Shown here piece by piece: positions 1-12,793 of a stretch of 64,000 nucleotides of DNA. The stretch is from assembly GCA_024305745.1 (NCBI GenBank), contig JAHRBS010000009.1, positions 1,302,001 through 1,366,000 of the forward strand, written 5' to 3'. The translations under genes were made by a program, and so were the position numbers. Position 1 is the stretch's first letter, and each line of letters opens with the position of its first letter. Under the pieces are notes generated by a model. The model saw only the letters and a list, made by a program, of their open reading frames with translations. It made no database searches and was not told the origin of the DNA. Source of the stretch: Polyporus tsugae. Lineage: Eukaryota; Basidiomycota; Agaricomycetes; Polyporales; Polyporaceae.

Positions 1-1296
1 CCCCGATCCACTTCTCGAAACGCCTCGTTTCCTACGCTGAGCCCCCCGAGCTACCCATCGTCCTACAGTTCCGCGACGGCACCTCGGCCACGTGCGACAT
101 GCTCATAGGTAGCGACGGTATCCGATCGGCGGTGAGGCGATCAATGTTCAACGCGCTTGCCGACGAAGCATGCGTGCGCGGGAACACGGAGGAGTCCTCG
201 CGACTGCGATTGATGGTAGACCCCGTGTGGTCCGGACAGATTGCGTACCGCGGTTTGATACCAATGACCGCGTTGAAGGCTTCGGGTTTCAAGGATGAAG
301 GTTCTCCTATGATCGTGAGTCAAGCGAGTTCTATGCTACAAATACATGCCAATGAGCTTCTACGTCATGCCAGCTCCTCGGGAAGGACAAGGTAAGCCTA
401 CATTTGTCGAATAATCATCGTGCTGTTCACCGACGCTGCACCCCGTGCGTAGCACATTGTTCAGTATCCCATCAACCGAGGAGAAGTGCTCAATATCGCC
501 GCCTTCGTCAACCATCCCGGACGTGAGGATACGGTGTACCTCGGGCCGTGGGTCTCTACAACCACGGGAGACAAGGTCAAAGAACACTTCGCGGATTGGT
601 CACCTGGTATACCACGGATCCTTGAGGTACGTTATATCCTCACCTCTCCACAATTATTGCATGGTTGCAACCGGCAGATGCTTACGTCTGGTCTGAACAG
701 ATATTGGACAAGCCTCTATGTTGGGCTGTACATACGGTCCGCGAGCTCCCTACATATGTGAGAGGCAGGGCCGCGCTGATAGGCGACGCGGTGAGTCGCT
801 ACCCGCCTGAAATTGCTGGCTCGAAACTCACATATTCCATCGTTCACTCAGGCACACGCCATGACACCACACCTTGGTGCAGGGGCAAGCCAAGCACTCG
901 AGGTAGTCGCCCACCCCATTGACCGCGTCCCTGTGAATACTAAGCGGATTTTTCTCCGCGCAGGACGGCTTCATCCTCGCCGCCATCATCGCGCAGCCCA
1001 CGATCACAATTCGCAATCTCGCCGCCGCACTCCATATTTACGACTCTCTTCGTCGACCGTTCGCCGAACACGTGCTCCGTCGCTCCCGGAGGAACGGCCT
1101 GCTCTATCAGTTCAACACCCTCGGCTGGGAAGATATGACGTCGGAGCAAAGCAGGGAGGGAGGATTTGCGTCTGAACGGCTAGCAGAGATCGGGACGGAG
1201 CTCCAACAGCAGTTCAACTGGTCACTCACGAGTAGTATCATGGAGGTTCGGGACCGAGCCATCGACATGGCCCGCGGACTCGCGCGGGACTCGTGA
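1..1296 (+). CDS. FAD-dependent monooxygenase (salicylate hydroxylase-like), 5' truncated by window edge
   Basis: This is the C-terminal two thirds of a flavoprotein aromatic hydroxylase. Such enzymes use NAD(P)H and O2 to hydroxylate a phenolic substrate in the cytosol. The window opens in frame at base 3 and soon reads TCDMLIGSDGIRSAVR, the mid-protein DG region contacting FAD. Later exons give RAALIGDA, then AHAMTPHLGAGASQALE, which together form the GD motif and pyrophosphate/ribityl contact of the family. The last exon ends MARGLARDS at the stop 1294-1296. Introns are short GT..AG; one predicted exon of only 18 nt near 371-388 (LLGKDK) bridges to HIVQYPINRG. The N-terminal GXGXXG dinucleotide fold lies off the window. 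Substrate cannot be told from sequence; salicylate or another benzoate derivative is family-level inference. Confidence 0.85.
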
Positions 1297-2199
1297 GTGG
1301 CATTGAAATGCGTGTGGGTTGTTTTCGTCGTAGTGACTAGCTGCACGAATCCTTGTCCGGTATGGGTATGGGCATTAGCAAGAGCAGAGCAGTAGACAAA
1401 ATTTTTACGCACATAGTAGTTCTGTGAAGATCCCATGATAAGCAGACACGGCACGATGGGACTGATGACGGGTTCACCAATTCATGAAGAGGTTGGCTGT
1501 AGTAAGTTAGTTGGAATTTCAGGACGAGCGGCGATTCCGTTGTCGTACTACGTCCTTCCATCGTAGTGACTGCACAAGGAGTCGCCTGCGTAAAGTCCCA
1601 GCAATCCGGCGCATTCAATTGGGTTTTAATCGAGAGCTGCCTGATCAACATGTGACATGCGGACGGCGAGAGTCTCGAGCATCGCGACTCGCGAGCTCGT
1701 CAACTATGACGACATACCTTGAAGTTCCAGGAACCATAGTACGTACTAGAACAATACGTACCGAGCATGCCACCCGGGCCTCCGACCGCGTGATCCTTGG
1801 GTTGGCCCGGTAGACAGTTGGTGAATGTCCTATACACGATTTGCGATTCCAGGCAAAGGCCTAGTCAGGACACCTAGTTTATTAGCGAGTGGCGGCTTCC
1901 CACTTGCACCACTCCGAAGTTGGTTATCAATGTACTACGATGCACGGTCCGGCGAGGAAGTTGGACATCTAAAGGCGTCACTGTTGTGAGCCCCTTACGA
2001 AGAGGGTCCTAAACCGGTCCTTGTATAATAATCTGAGCCTTGGTAATAAGTAGTCGCCACGAATTTAAAAACGCTTACAACTGGAAGATGGTAAAGAATT
2101 GAACTGGGCAACCTAACCAAATTTGCCAAAAACTTCCTCCAGCACGGCGCTTAAGTTACCTAAATCGGACAAGGCCACGAATTTGGTTTACGTGGCATC
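1297..2199. other. Intergenic, no gene seen
   Basis: About 900 bases between the monooxygenase stop and the decayed membrane-protein gene. Open frames here are short and show no family-like residues or plausible exon chain. No repeat or RNA gene was recognised. Confidence 0.5.
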
Positions 2200-3897
2200 A
2201 TGCTCTTGCCTTTGGCCACTGCCGTCAGCGGCTTGTACATATCCACCATCGTTTTGGTGACCGTCCCATCGCCCTATCTATGCAAGGCCACTATTTACGG
2301 TCGGCAATATGCAATGTTCCATCGAAGACGTCGCACAACTCATGATCCACATGGCCCAATCGCTACCGGTCCGACCCCTGGTACCTATCGACTCAGCCGG
2401 TCCGCTATCTTTCGCGAGAGGGGGTGGGGGGCGATAAATTTGGTGAGTTTCTCTAAGCTCTGTTATTGTGGTACGCCCAGTTTCCGCTGTGGTGGCTGAC
2501 AACTGGAACCGTAGGATCTTGGGCTGGCAGTCAGCCTCTCCTCCAAAATATTCCAATCGTCGACTTACATCGAGTCCTCGCACCTTTCTTCCACCCGTCA
2601 CCGTCATCTCCCAGTGATATTCGTACCCGGTGCCGCGTCGAAGTCCGCCTTGCCTTGCTCACATCCTTTATCTCCCCTTTCGCCCCCTCTACTGGTCAAT
2701 ATGCCCCTTGCGTTCGCCCATGTGACCGCTCGGCCCTTCTCTAGCATGACGGTCATGGCCCTTATATTTGTGGTGCTTGCGTCCCTCCTGCCTCTATCAC
2801 CATTTGGCTGTTCTTTATCCGCAGTCGCCAGCACCGTCTTCGTGCCTCCACCACTGAAATCGAGGTTCAAATCGAGGGAGAGAAGCATCAAGATGCGACT
2901 CCTGTATCAGCAGCTGCGTCTTCGAGTCGTTCCCCGATAATTCCTTTCCCTGTGGTCACGGCTCCGAACGCTCATGGACAGGTTCAAGAGAAAATCTTCC
3001 GACGAAGCCATCGGCGTCTCCCCACCCAGTCCTCCTATTGACGACAAGTATACCGAATTGCCTCCGAGCCCCCGTGACAGTCGGCCCCCCATCAGGAGGG
3101 AGATGCGGCTAGCCTTCGACTCCGGTACTTCTCTGGCAACCCTCGACAATGATCCACTGGAGGACGGCGGCAGTTTCTGAGGCCAATTTCCTTTACCTGC
3201 GTCCGAGGACGACTCGGATAGCTTTCCGGCAGTGTCGACACCCGTTCTCGTCAGCGGGACAGCAAGTCCGGCTTCGGCTTGGGAGCCCCAGACGCCTCCT
3301 GTGCTCAGCCCCACTATCCGCGCGAGGTGTCCTCCCGTCCAAGCAGTTATCTTCCCGGACTCGGCGCGATTGGTCTCAGTGATCGGTCCTGCCCGCAACA
3401 CTTCTCCCGTCGGTGTCAAGGGTCCCATTGAGGATGTCTTGAAGATTCCAGAGACGGAGTCCGCTGATCAGCGTTCTACGCGCGCGGAAGGGTTCCCCTC
3501 ACCCTCGAACTTTGTCATCAGTGTCTTCGACACGCCACCGGACGGCACGCCCGACAGCTCATTCATCTCGAATACCGAAACCGACTACGAAATGGAGCTG
3601 AGCGAAGTCAAGGCGGACGACAAGCACTACGCGGCCCTGATCAATACCTTCTCTGCTTCGTTCTCCGCCTCGAGCCTGGGACTCTCGGGCAGTGAGCGTG
3701 ACTGGTACTCCCAGACTGGTTTCCTTCATTTCCACGGTCACAGCTCGGACTTCGGCAACGTCTTCGACGACTCTTCTGGCGACGGCGACAACAGCGACAG
3801 ATGGCCGTGCTATGACGATGACGATGAGTGGGATCTTGGGGCCCTTATCCTCCATCGGAGCAGCCCGCAGGCCGAGTACTCTCTCCTCGCGATCTAA
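2200..3897 (+). pseudogene. Decayed gene for a single-pass membrane protein with long acidic cytoplasmic tail
   Basis: Family not identified. Coding-like pieces line up on one strand but in shifting frames. A hydrophobic stretch near 2742-2800 (ALIFVVLASLLPLSP) looks like a transmembrane helix. After a frame change follow basic residues and tail text (IRSRQHRLR, EGEKHQDATP, APNAHGQVQEK). Another shift near 2990, at an A-run, leads into SSDEAIGVSPPSPPIDDKY, which stays open to a TGA at 3178-3180. The same frame continues past that TGA with equally Ser/Asp/Pro-rich residues to the final stop at 3895-3897 (PQAEYSLLAI). A 60-nt intron at 3173-3232 could remove the TGA, but the upstream shifts remain. 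The architecture resembles basidiomycete proteins with an ectodomain, one helix and a disordered tail. Assembly error is the alternative to decay. Confidence 0.45.
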
Positions 3898-4372
3898 TTG
3901 ACGGCATCCTCTCTGGATCCCCTTCCATGTTTACCCGACGTCGACTAACAGCAACAAGGATGCGCACCTTCAGACCGTCTCTTCCCCTGTGTCTGAGATA
4001 TCCAACAAGAACTGATGACTCCGACCTGAGCTGCGATGATGACCTCCTACTGCAATTCTACATAATTTCGGTTGTAACCTCTACTGTAGTTGTATGAATA
4101 TGAAGGAAGCGAGCCTGTATTTGCAATTATATAGAAATACACGTTCCTCTGAGTACTCTTCCGAGAATGCGCCAAGCTTGCTTTCGGGATCATATCATCC
4201 TCCAAAGACTGGGCCGTAGCCGGAGTTTCTACGCCTCGTCACTGCGCATATTCACGGCCCGTCGACCGGGCCGGCGCACTGGACGAAGGTCCGCCCGATA
4301 TCGTTCTCTTCGCTCTCGACCACCACAAGCAAACGCGTTGCTGGCCTGCTTTCTCGATTACAGCTTTGAAAA
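3898..4372. other. Intergenic between decayed gene and aminopeptidase
   Basis: Roughly 475 bases holding the 3' end of the upstream unit and presumably the aminopeptidase promoter. No exon or repeat stands out; the open frame at 4167-4409 has no family-like content. Confidence 0.4.
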
Positions 4373-6411
4373 ATGGCGACAAAATCATATCCTGGTATGT
4401 TTTGGCTGACATGGTGCACTATGCGTGTTTGACCATTGATCTGAAGCATCCCAACATGTGTTGAAAACGTTCACGAAGCTCGTCGAGTTGCTGCCTGCCG
4501 CAGAGCAGAACAAGGTAACTCACAAGCCGATCGTCTCACGTACGCGCACTGTTAATCTTTCCTTCTGTAGCCCCAGATCGTTCTTCTAGCGGGAGAGGTA
4601 ACTCCTTTCCGCAATGACACGGATCGCGAGATGCCTTTCCGGCAGGTCAGTAGCCACACCAGTCACCCACGGCAAGGAAGAAACCCTGATGCTAATAATG
4701 CATCTTAGGAGTCGAATTTCTTCTACTTGACGGGATGCAAGGTCCCATCATCCTTCGCTCTGTTGACTTTCCAGAACGGGACGTCCCTCACAAACACGCC
4801 CTCGACGCAGCTCTTCATCCCGAAGGCGGAGCTCGCAGACCTCATGTGGTCTGTGCCCCCTCCATCGCTTGAAGAAGCCTCAGCGATGTACGATTCCACA
4901 CGCATCCCGCATCCCGCTACACTCCCCGATGCCATCCAGGAACAGATCAAGGCGTTCCCCGGGGTGATCGTGCACACACTCCCAGCATCGCCGCTCTTTC
5001 CCAAGACTCCGGCGGAGTACGCAGCCGGGTTCCTGGCTGGAAACGTTCGCGTCACCCAGGACTACCTCTTGTCCGCGCTCCATCGCGCGCGGCTCATCAA
5101 GGACGCGGAGGAGATCGAGCTCATCCGACACGCGAATCAGATCAGCTCGCGTGCGCACGAGACGGTCATGCGCGTCCTCGGCCAGGGAGTGCAGGGGCAG
5201 ATCAAGTGCGGTAAAGGCGCGGGCACAGAGCGCCCTCTCCTCCCGAGCGAATGGCTGATCCAGAAGGAGTACGAGGCCGAGGCGCTCTTCGTCGCGTCTT
5301 GCCGCAGGGAAGGGTACGTCTGCCGCTACGTTTGTATGTATCGTGGTCGTTGATGTGCTGTTAGCGCTGACCACCAGGCGTATTTGCCAATCGTCGCGGC
5401 ATCGACGCGCGCGTCGACGCTACACTACTGCTGCAACGATCGCGAGTTCGCGTGGGGTCCCGTTGGCCCGCACGACCATTGCAACTCGAACGACCTCGCG
5501 CACGACCATGAGCGGGTGCTCGACCCGCAGGTGCTCCTGATCGATGCCGGGTGCGAATGGAAATACTATGCCGCGGACAGTAAGTCCTATTCCACATAGG
5601 CTCTCAACCTCAATACGCCATCCACTGATACATTTTTCAGTCACGCGCACCATGCCTGTGGGCAATGGCGGTAAGTTCACGCCTGAGGCGCGTGCCATCT
5701 ATGAGCTCGTCCTTGAGATGCAGAAGGTACGTCCCGCCCCCTCTCGCTCTCCCTCCATCTCTATCACTCCCATGACGACGATCTTCGCAGCTTTCCATGG
5801 AAGCGCTCAAGCCCGGCCTGCACTGGGACGCGGTGCAACTCCTCTGCCACCGCACGCTCGTCCGCGGCTTCCAGAAGCTCGGGATCTTCAAGTCACCCGA
5901 GTCGCTCGGCTCGGGCTCGTGGAACTCGGAGGAGGCGATACTCGCCAGCGGAATCAGCGCCGCGTTCTTCCCGCACGGCCTCGGCCACTCGCTCGGCCTC
6001 GATGTGCACGACGTCCCGAGCGCGAGCAAGCCCGACGTGAACCCGACGATCGAGCGGCCCGTGCTCGGCCACGAGTCGTTTTATACGTACTTGAGGCTGA
6101 GGTTGCCGCTCGAGGAGGGCATGGTCGTGGTGCGTTCACTTTCGGGTTGTTTGTTTTTTGGGGCTTGCTCATGCGCTGATGTCGGGCATGCAATGTAGAC
6201 TGTTGAGCCAGGGTGCTACTTCTCCCCGCACCTGATTGCGCCGGTGCGCGACTCAAAGCACATCGACCAGAAGGTGCTCAAGCGGTACGAGAGCGTCGGT
6301 GGCGTGCGCATCGAGGACGTCGTCGTCATCACCAAAGACGGCTACGAGAACCTCACCACGGTTCGCAGTGACCCCGACTGGCTGGAGCAGGTCTGCGCCG
6401 GGGAGATCTGA
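4373..6411 (+). CDS. Xaa-Pro aminopeptidase / prolidase-type metallopeptidase (M24B)
   Basis: A complete gene for a PEPP-group enzyme that removes the N-terminal residue before proline using a dinuclear metal centre. ATG at 4373 gives MATKSYP, followed by a 52-nt intron (4395-4446) and SQHVLKTFTKLVELLPAAEQNK. The N-terminal creatinase-like domain carries NDTDREMPFRQ and ESNFFYLTGC. The pita-bread domain follows with its metal ligands in order: LIDAGCEWKYYAAD (two Asp), HGLGHSLGLDVHD (His), TVEPGCYFSP (Glu) and VGGVRIEDVV (Glu). All five ligands appear present, so the enzyme should be active. Introns interrupt at about 4395, 4518, 4646, 5311, 5580, 5728 and 6129, all short with GT..AG ends. 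No signal peptide is seen, so a cytosolic or mitochondrial-associated location is expected. The length fits the family. Confidence 0.92.
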
Positions 6412-6654
6412 GTGGCGGAAGCAAATGGGAACCCACAGGCGCGTGTAAGGACACGAAGGAAATGTATTTCCAGTGTATGCGTGGACGATGCAAATTACTC
6501 AAGCGGCGGCTGTATCATAGGATGGGGAGACACAGAGGGGGTTATCGTAACGGGAATATAGTAGTAGTGCAGAAATAACAGCGAATTTATGGATACAGTA
6601 TTGGGCTTGGGGGAGTGACGCGATGCAGCCTGTGTGCGCCAACGAGCTCAAGCT

Positions 6655-9300
6655 CTACTTCAACCCCTTGATGATATCTGCTGCCCGCTCGGCCACGGCA
6701 ACAACGGGGATCGCAGGATGACCCGACACCTGGTCGGGGAACACAGATGCGTCGCAAACCCGCAAACCCCGCACGCCGTGAACGCGCAGCTCGAGGTCAA
6801 CAACGCTGTTTGAGGGATCTGTGCCCATCCGTGCCGTCGATGTCTGTATCGGGCCATCGTAGGTCAGTCAACATCTGAGTCGAGAGAAGGGACGGTGGCG
6901 ACTGACGGGGTGAAGGCATGAGATCGACCGCATTCGGAGGATGCGCTTGAGCTCGTCGTCCGAGATCGTGTTGGGATCAGCATCTCCCGGCCAGAAGATG
7001 TCGTCCGGGCCGTCCGGGCCGAACCGCGAGCGGAGGTCGAGCTGGTCGACCAAGGGCGCGGTGCGCGCGATGTTCATCGTCAGTCGCATCGAGCGCACAA
7101 TTAGGTTTACGTCGCTCTCATCTGAGAGATACCTGGCGAAGCGATATATCAGCACGAGCACGTTCCAGAACGAAGGGGAGGAGAGGGAGAAGGGGCACCT
7201 GGGGTCGATAATCGGGTGATCGTACGGGTCTGCTGAGTGGAGGGCGATGTACCCGCGACTAGCAGGCTTGAGGATGACGGGGCCCTAGAACGGATCATCA
7301 CAAACATCAACAGTTTGCGAGCATGCAGCAAGGTGCGGGGAAGATGAGCAAAGGATACGCACAAGCGAGACACCGTAATTGCCAGCCGGCGCGACTCCCA
7401 TACCAAGCTTCGTGACCGCGAGCGGGAAGAGAATTATCTCAAGATCGGGCGAACGAGGGCCAGACGTGAAGTTCTTGATCGGCAGAGTCTCCAGGTGGGG
7501 GCCGTACGGCAGGCTGCACGACGAAACGAGTTATCAGTTTACGTTAGCGAAGGTTGTCACCGATTAAGATAGAACAACTCACGTTTCGTCGTCCGACCGG
7601 GTGAAGATGCCTACCTGACCGGCGAGGGAGGCCATGGGGCCAGTTCCAAACATCAGCCATTGCAGGGCGGCGAGGGCGCCTCGAAGCGGGCTCTGAACAA
7701 GATTGTCTAGTGTCTTGCCGGGCTTTGCCCGGAAACAGATCACGCCAGGGGTGAAGTGCTGCCGAAGTGATAGCAACCCTGTTAGCCAATGTGAAGGTCA
7801 AACATCCATCCCAACTAGGCACTCACGTCTAGCAAGTTCTGGCCGACCGAGGGAAGGTCATGGACGACGGGAATTTGAAACCTCTCCAAGTCATTGGCAG
7901 GGCCGACGCCCGAAAGTTGAAGGATTTGTGGAGACCCGACGCTGCCTGCTGATAAGATGACTTCGCGCTTCGCACCAACGACGAACTTGGGGCCATCGCG
8001 CGACTGCGAGAAGAGGACGCCGACGGCTGTCGGCAAGCCGCCGTCATTTTGGGTGAAAAGCACCCGTTCGGTCGTGCACTTCACCGCAACTTTGAGGTTC
8101 GGGCGAGCCAGAACGTCGGCGTTCAAATATGCAGTGGCAGTAGAGCTCCCTATAAAGTCTTCAATATTCCGTCGGGTTACGTCAGAAGAAGGACGTGCTC
8201 ACGTTCGTTCTTTCCATCCGCCATGGCATGGAATACACCAGCGCCGAGGGAACCCTCGGAAGTGTTAAAGTCCCTGCATAGCGCGATGGGTAAAGTGATT
8301 GATAGCACAACCCAGCAGGGAACCTACGTCGACGTTGACATACCAATATTTCTTGCAGCTTCAATGACATATTCGCTGATAGGCTGCATGGGCATTAGCT
8401 GCGACTCTCTATGTATGTCCTAACCTGCGGAATGCACTGACGGCAATAGGAGGGCTCTTGTTGATGCGAGGGCCATCCTGGGAGACCTTGTCGAAGTACC
8501 TGGGGGTAAAAGAAGGTTGAGCGTATTGTAGGCGCACGCCCCACTTCCGGACTTTCGGACTGACCTTCGCATCGTGGTATAGCCCCACCCAGTGGCACCG
8601 TGCTCCTCCCACGCGTCGTAGTCTGTTGAAACGTGAGCATCATGAATTTTGTTACAACACTGCGAAGCCAACCTGCAGGGTCAGAGGTATGGTAGATGAG
8701 AGCGTTCAACGAGCTGCGAGATTCATGAATGACACGGGCGATGGCGGGAAAAGCTCCCCACAAACCTAGTTCCGCCGAGGATCTTCCCCTTGGGCCAGTA
8801 TAGTTTTCGGCCATCAACGTTGTCTTGCGGGCTGTAAATGATACATTAGAGGTGACCTCACAGGTAGGCAATGCGAATGTATCGATGGTCACGCACGAGG
8901 ACCAAAACTGCCAATCTGCGGAGCTCTGCAAAAGGTTCCGAAAGGCCATCGGAATGCGTGTGAAGACGTGATCTTCATGGCTGGGCAAAGCGTCAGTCGT
9001 CCACGTTCTGATTCTGAAGTGTCTGAACCATCTCACCTAGCACCGGCTTCAATCAGGAGCACGGTGATGCTGGGATCCTCCGACAGCCGGGATGCGAGGA
9101 CACAGCCCGCTGTACCTACATGGTTGTGAGCGTCAACAAAATTGCAACATCCAGTGACGCTCACCTCCACCCACAATAACATAGTCAAACGACTTCCAGT
9201 GGGCCCGTTCGTCGTCGGTGACGAGGTTGGACCGACCGGGAGCATGGGAGATCGCAAATGCTGAGGGGTCGGTTATGAATTTCGATGCTGAGAGACCCAT
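6655..9300 (-). CDS. GMC oxidoreductase (glucose-methanol-choline family)
   Basis: A flavoprotein oxidase/dehydrogenase gene read on the minus strand from ATG 9300 (MGLSASKFITDPSAF) to the stop at 6655-6657 (ERAADIIKGLK). An ADP-binding fold is split by an intron: FDYVIVGGG then TAGCVLASRLSEDP, closing with LLIEAGA. Next comes the GMC signature region, KLYWPKGKILGGT joined across an intron to SSLNALIYH, then DYDAWEEHGATGWGY. The second signature appears as GAKREVILSAGSVGSPQIL followed by LSGVGPANDL. The C-terminal domain has TSTARMGTDPSNSVVDL and FPDQVSGHPAIPVVAVAE, the latter carrying the catalytic histidine. There are at least ten introns. No secretion signal is present, unlike typical secreted aryl-alcohol oxidases, so an intracellular alcohol or choline-type substrate is possible. 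The exact substrate cannot be deduced. Confidence 0.88.
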
Positions 9301-11196
9301 GTAGAAGCTTGGAGGAGGTCAGAGTCGCGTCTTTGTTGACTGTTGCGAGACGAGGGGAGAGGAGAACACGCGTACGCCGGTGGGGGTCGGATATTTCAGA
9401 GCGTGGATAAAGTTACAATGCTAGGCCCTGGGAAACCTGAAGACGCGTCTGTCAGTGCGCGATGAGTGTGAAACGCACAGGTATACTGTACGGCCGTCTC
9501 CACGCAGAGGATCAGCGGCGTTTAATGACAAATGCAGCGCACGACTTGAACCCGATGAATCTGTGGGCACCTTTATGTTGACTCCGAACGGTGGACGAAA
9601 GGATCCGTCACGATGAAGACCGATATCTCGAAACTGCAAGTGAAGGGGACTGGCCTTCAGCATAGTGGTCAGATCTGGCATGTTCTCACGGGTGTCACCA
9701 CCGTATGACGAGGCCTATGATAGGACATTATTCAGTGGAACTGGAAGGCGAGCGTATCTGGCGTCTCAGCCGTCTGAGGTGGGAATGCGCTCGAATAAAG
9801 TTTTCGTAGCGTCTAAATTCGCCAGATCTTCTGACAAATACGGTTTCCGACACTTCTCCAAGGCCGTGCACTGGCATACGCCGGGGTTATCCATTCGCCT
9901 ACAAGCCTACCAGTGAGACTGTGAGCATAGCTCCATACCGTGCTGCGAGAGTGAGATCAACACCTACCAATTTCTCAGCCTGCACGTTGCACTGCCGATG
10001 CAGTCGCCGCCGTGGAGTTATTGTTTAAGACTTGGCTCTGAGTGATATTGTGGGGATTCCGAGCACTTGTGTGAAGGAGAGGAATATTGATGTCCCATAG
10101 TAAAGTGGTGGAGGACGAGGGATGTGCCAATACTAGTGGCGATGAATCGATATATAAATCGACGATGATGCGCGTGTCCAAAAAAGGTGCGAATTCCTCA
10201 CGGACAAGATCTGCTGACTCCGTCGCCACGTGGGAAGCCCTCCTCTGCCCCCCGGCCGTTCCTGGCGCTATCCCCGGTTCGCATCCACTGCCCCGGGTTC
10301 CCAATGCATGTTCTTGGAAGAAAGAGAGGTTAGCTATTGATATTGATCAGTCTGTTTGGGATCTGGATCTGTTGAAATCTCTGCATGCAGAACGATGACA
10401 AGATGGGGATGCCTCCAATAAGTTCGCCGCAGTTCTCGTGGTCCAAAAGTGCCCAAGTAGCAGGCAGACGGCATAACTTGTATCTTCCCGTGAACGGCCC
10501 GTGGTTAGCCAAGGTTCCCAGGTAATTACTGGCTTAGGCAACTTTAGTGAGGTACTACCCGGACGAAGAAAGAGGCATTCACGTCAGTTGTGGCAAAACG
10601 GGCTACTAAATAATGTTGACGGGCCGCTACTTACATCGTGTCGCCGCTCGACATCCTCAGGCTCTGCCAAGGCCCGGCACCGGCTCATCATGATGATAAC
10701 GGCGAGGCTTCAAGCTTCAAGTTCGGGCCCACCCCACTTCTGCTGGGAACGAAAGTACAGGTACTTCGAGACACTGAGAACCGTCATAGTCTGCGATGCT
10801 CTGCGTCGTTGACCGAAATCAACTCTTCGAAGGGGCAGATAAGCATGCCACTGATGAGATATGGGTCAGGTTACTATGCCAGATCAGTCATAGCGAGGTG
10901 CCACTCACCGCTCGCGACGGTATTCGCGTTGTCCTTATCTCAAGGAGCCGAAACGCCGATGCTTTGCTGCGTGCCAGTGGGTGTGACGAACTGCACATGG
11001 TTGATACATCGATACATGGACTACGCAACTACAATCTATCGTGATGACATACTGGGTCGTATTCGACTCGTGAATCTGTGTAACTAGGACCATTCTAATG
11101 ATGTGTGTACATAATGAATGCCGGCAGAACAACAGCCTGGTGCCGTGAGAGTGACAATGTCCGGACGGGTAGGACGGAACATACCGAAGCCAGCCT
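9301..11196. other. Intergenic, no supported gene
   Basis: Nearly 1.9 kb between the 5' end of the GMC gene and the 3' end of the MFS gene. Open frames on both strands are at most 149 codons and show no recognisable motif. It must contain the GMC promoter just above 9300. No repeat with the rest of the window was noticed. Confidence 0.5.
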
Positions 11197-12793
11197 CTAC
11201 CCGGTCTTGGCCTTCATATGCTTCCAGACAGTGATAAACATGATATACCCCACCGCCACGCACGCAAGCTGCACCCCGATGTACTTGATCATACCCACCT
11301 CGACCCCCGCGCCGCCGAACACGGCGCCGGTCACCCGCCCCGTGTAGTTGCTGTACTGGATCATCAGGCTGATCCGGTTGTTCCACTCCCCGGGGAGCTG
11401 CTTCGACATCAGCGAGAGCGTGACCGTGCTCGCGACGTTGAACCCGAGCGCGATGAGGAACCACGCGAGCCACAGCGTGCCGAAGTTCACCTTGCGCCCC
11501 TGGATGATCCCGATCGCGAGCAGGAGCCCCGCGACGCCGACGGACGTGCCCGCCGCGAGCGTGTGGCGGTCCTGGATGCGGCGCGCAAACGCGAGGTTGC
11601 AGATGAGGAACGGCATCGTGCAGATGCCGCCGAGCGCGATGAGGTTTCCCGCGGCGTACGGCGAGAAGTTGAACGGGTTCGAGGGGTCGTCCGAGCTCGT
11701 GTAGACGGGGAGGTTCGATTCCCACGCGCCGAGGATGAAGAAGGTCGTCATCGCGAACCAGCACATCGTCGCGCAGACGCCCTTCTGGTAGCGCGTCATC
11801 TTGAGGAGGGGAGGGGTGGGCGTCGACGTCTCGGAGACGGTGACTTCGGCCTCCTTAACGCCGGCCTCTGCATCCTCCTTTTTCTCCTCATACGAGGCCG
11901 CGCGTATGACGGGGGATGGGACAGATCGGGGAGGGGTAGGCCTCTGGGCGTCGAGGGGGACGTCCTCGAACCAGATGCAAGCGGCGATCCAGAACAAGAG
12001 CCAGCATCCAGCCATGACCCAACCGGGGCTGGTGTACCCGTTGAAGATCGCGTTGCCGAAGCCGACCTTGTACCTGCATTGGTTTCAGCTGAGACCCCGA
12101 CACTCAAGGAAGATGTGGGCTTACAGTAGACCACCGAAGAACGGCCCTGAGCTGAAACCGAGTCCTTGGCAGAGAACGAGCCATCCAGCGAGTGTTGTCC
12201 TGCGGCGAACGCCGACGATCCTGGGGTCCGAGCAGTACCGCTTGTTGTACATCCAGAAGGTGTAGCCGAAACCGCAAACCATGCGCCCCAGAAGGATGAG
12301 GTAGAGCCAGTTGGCGTAATATGCGAGGCCATACAGGATGTTCCCGACGAGCATGGACCCGCACATGAGATGCAACGGGCGCGTGTAGAGAGCTGCGGGT
12401 CTTTAGCCTGCAGACCAACAAGGATGATTCACAGCATCAACGCCTCACTTTTGTCGATCATCGTGAGGGGAAGGAGCGTAAGAAACCCGACCCCGGTTGG
12501 GATGCCGATCGTCAGACCGGAGAAGGTCGATGTACCTCCGAGATATGCTGCGTACTCGTTTGACGAAGAAACGACGATGAAGAACGTGTTCTAGAAGCAA
12601 GGATACATGGTCACCCTCTGAGTGAGCGTAAGTTCAAAGGAGACACCCGTACCTGAAGTAACACATTTGAAAAAATGACGATGGCCAGGGACGACCGCTT
12701 TGGGAGCTTGAACTCGTCGTCGATCTCGGAGCCGACGGTGGCTTCGTCGGCCTGCCTCAGGCTGTTCTGTGCTGATGTCGCGCCGCTCTGCAT
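11197..12793 (-). CDS. Major facilitator superfamily transporter
   Basis: A multi-pass membrane transporter on the minus strand. The likely start MQSGATSAQNSLRQADEAT at 12793 opens a hydrophilic N-terminus (EIDDEFKLPKRSSLAIVIF) before the first helix. Successive exons give IVVSSSNEYAAYLGG, GIPTGVGFLTLLPL, ILYGLAYYANWLYLILLGRM with CGFGYTFW, then GWLVLCQGLGFSSGPFFGG and GWVMAGCWLLFWIAACIW. A charged loop (about 40 residues rich in Glu/Lys/Thr) separates the two halves. The second half reads KMTRYQKGVCATMCWFAMTT, LIALGGICTMPFLI and GYIMFITVWKHMKAKTG before the stop at 11197-11199. Coding-like text continues upstream of 12793 to a TAG near 12870, so a short first exon may exist further out. Substrate unknown. 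Confidence 0.82.

Noticed and set aside
3178..3180. Programmed stop-codon readthrough at TGA
   Set aside because: Following bases (GGC) are not a known readthrough context, and upstream frameshifts in the same gene make decay or an intron more likely.
11218..12129. 303-codon plus-strand open frame
   Set aside because: It is antisense to the MFS gene, is dominated by Arg/Glu/Asp/Pro repeats typical of GC-rich shadow frames, and has no motif.
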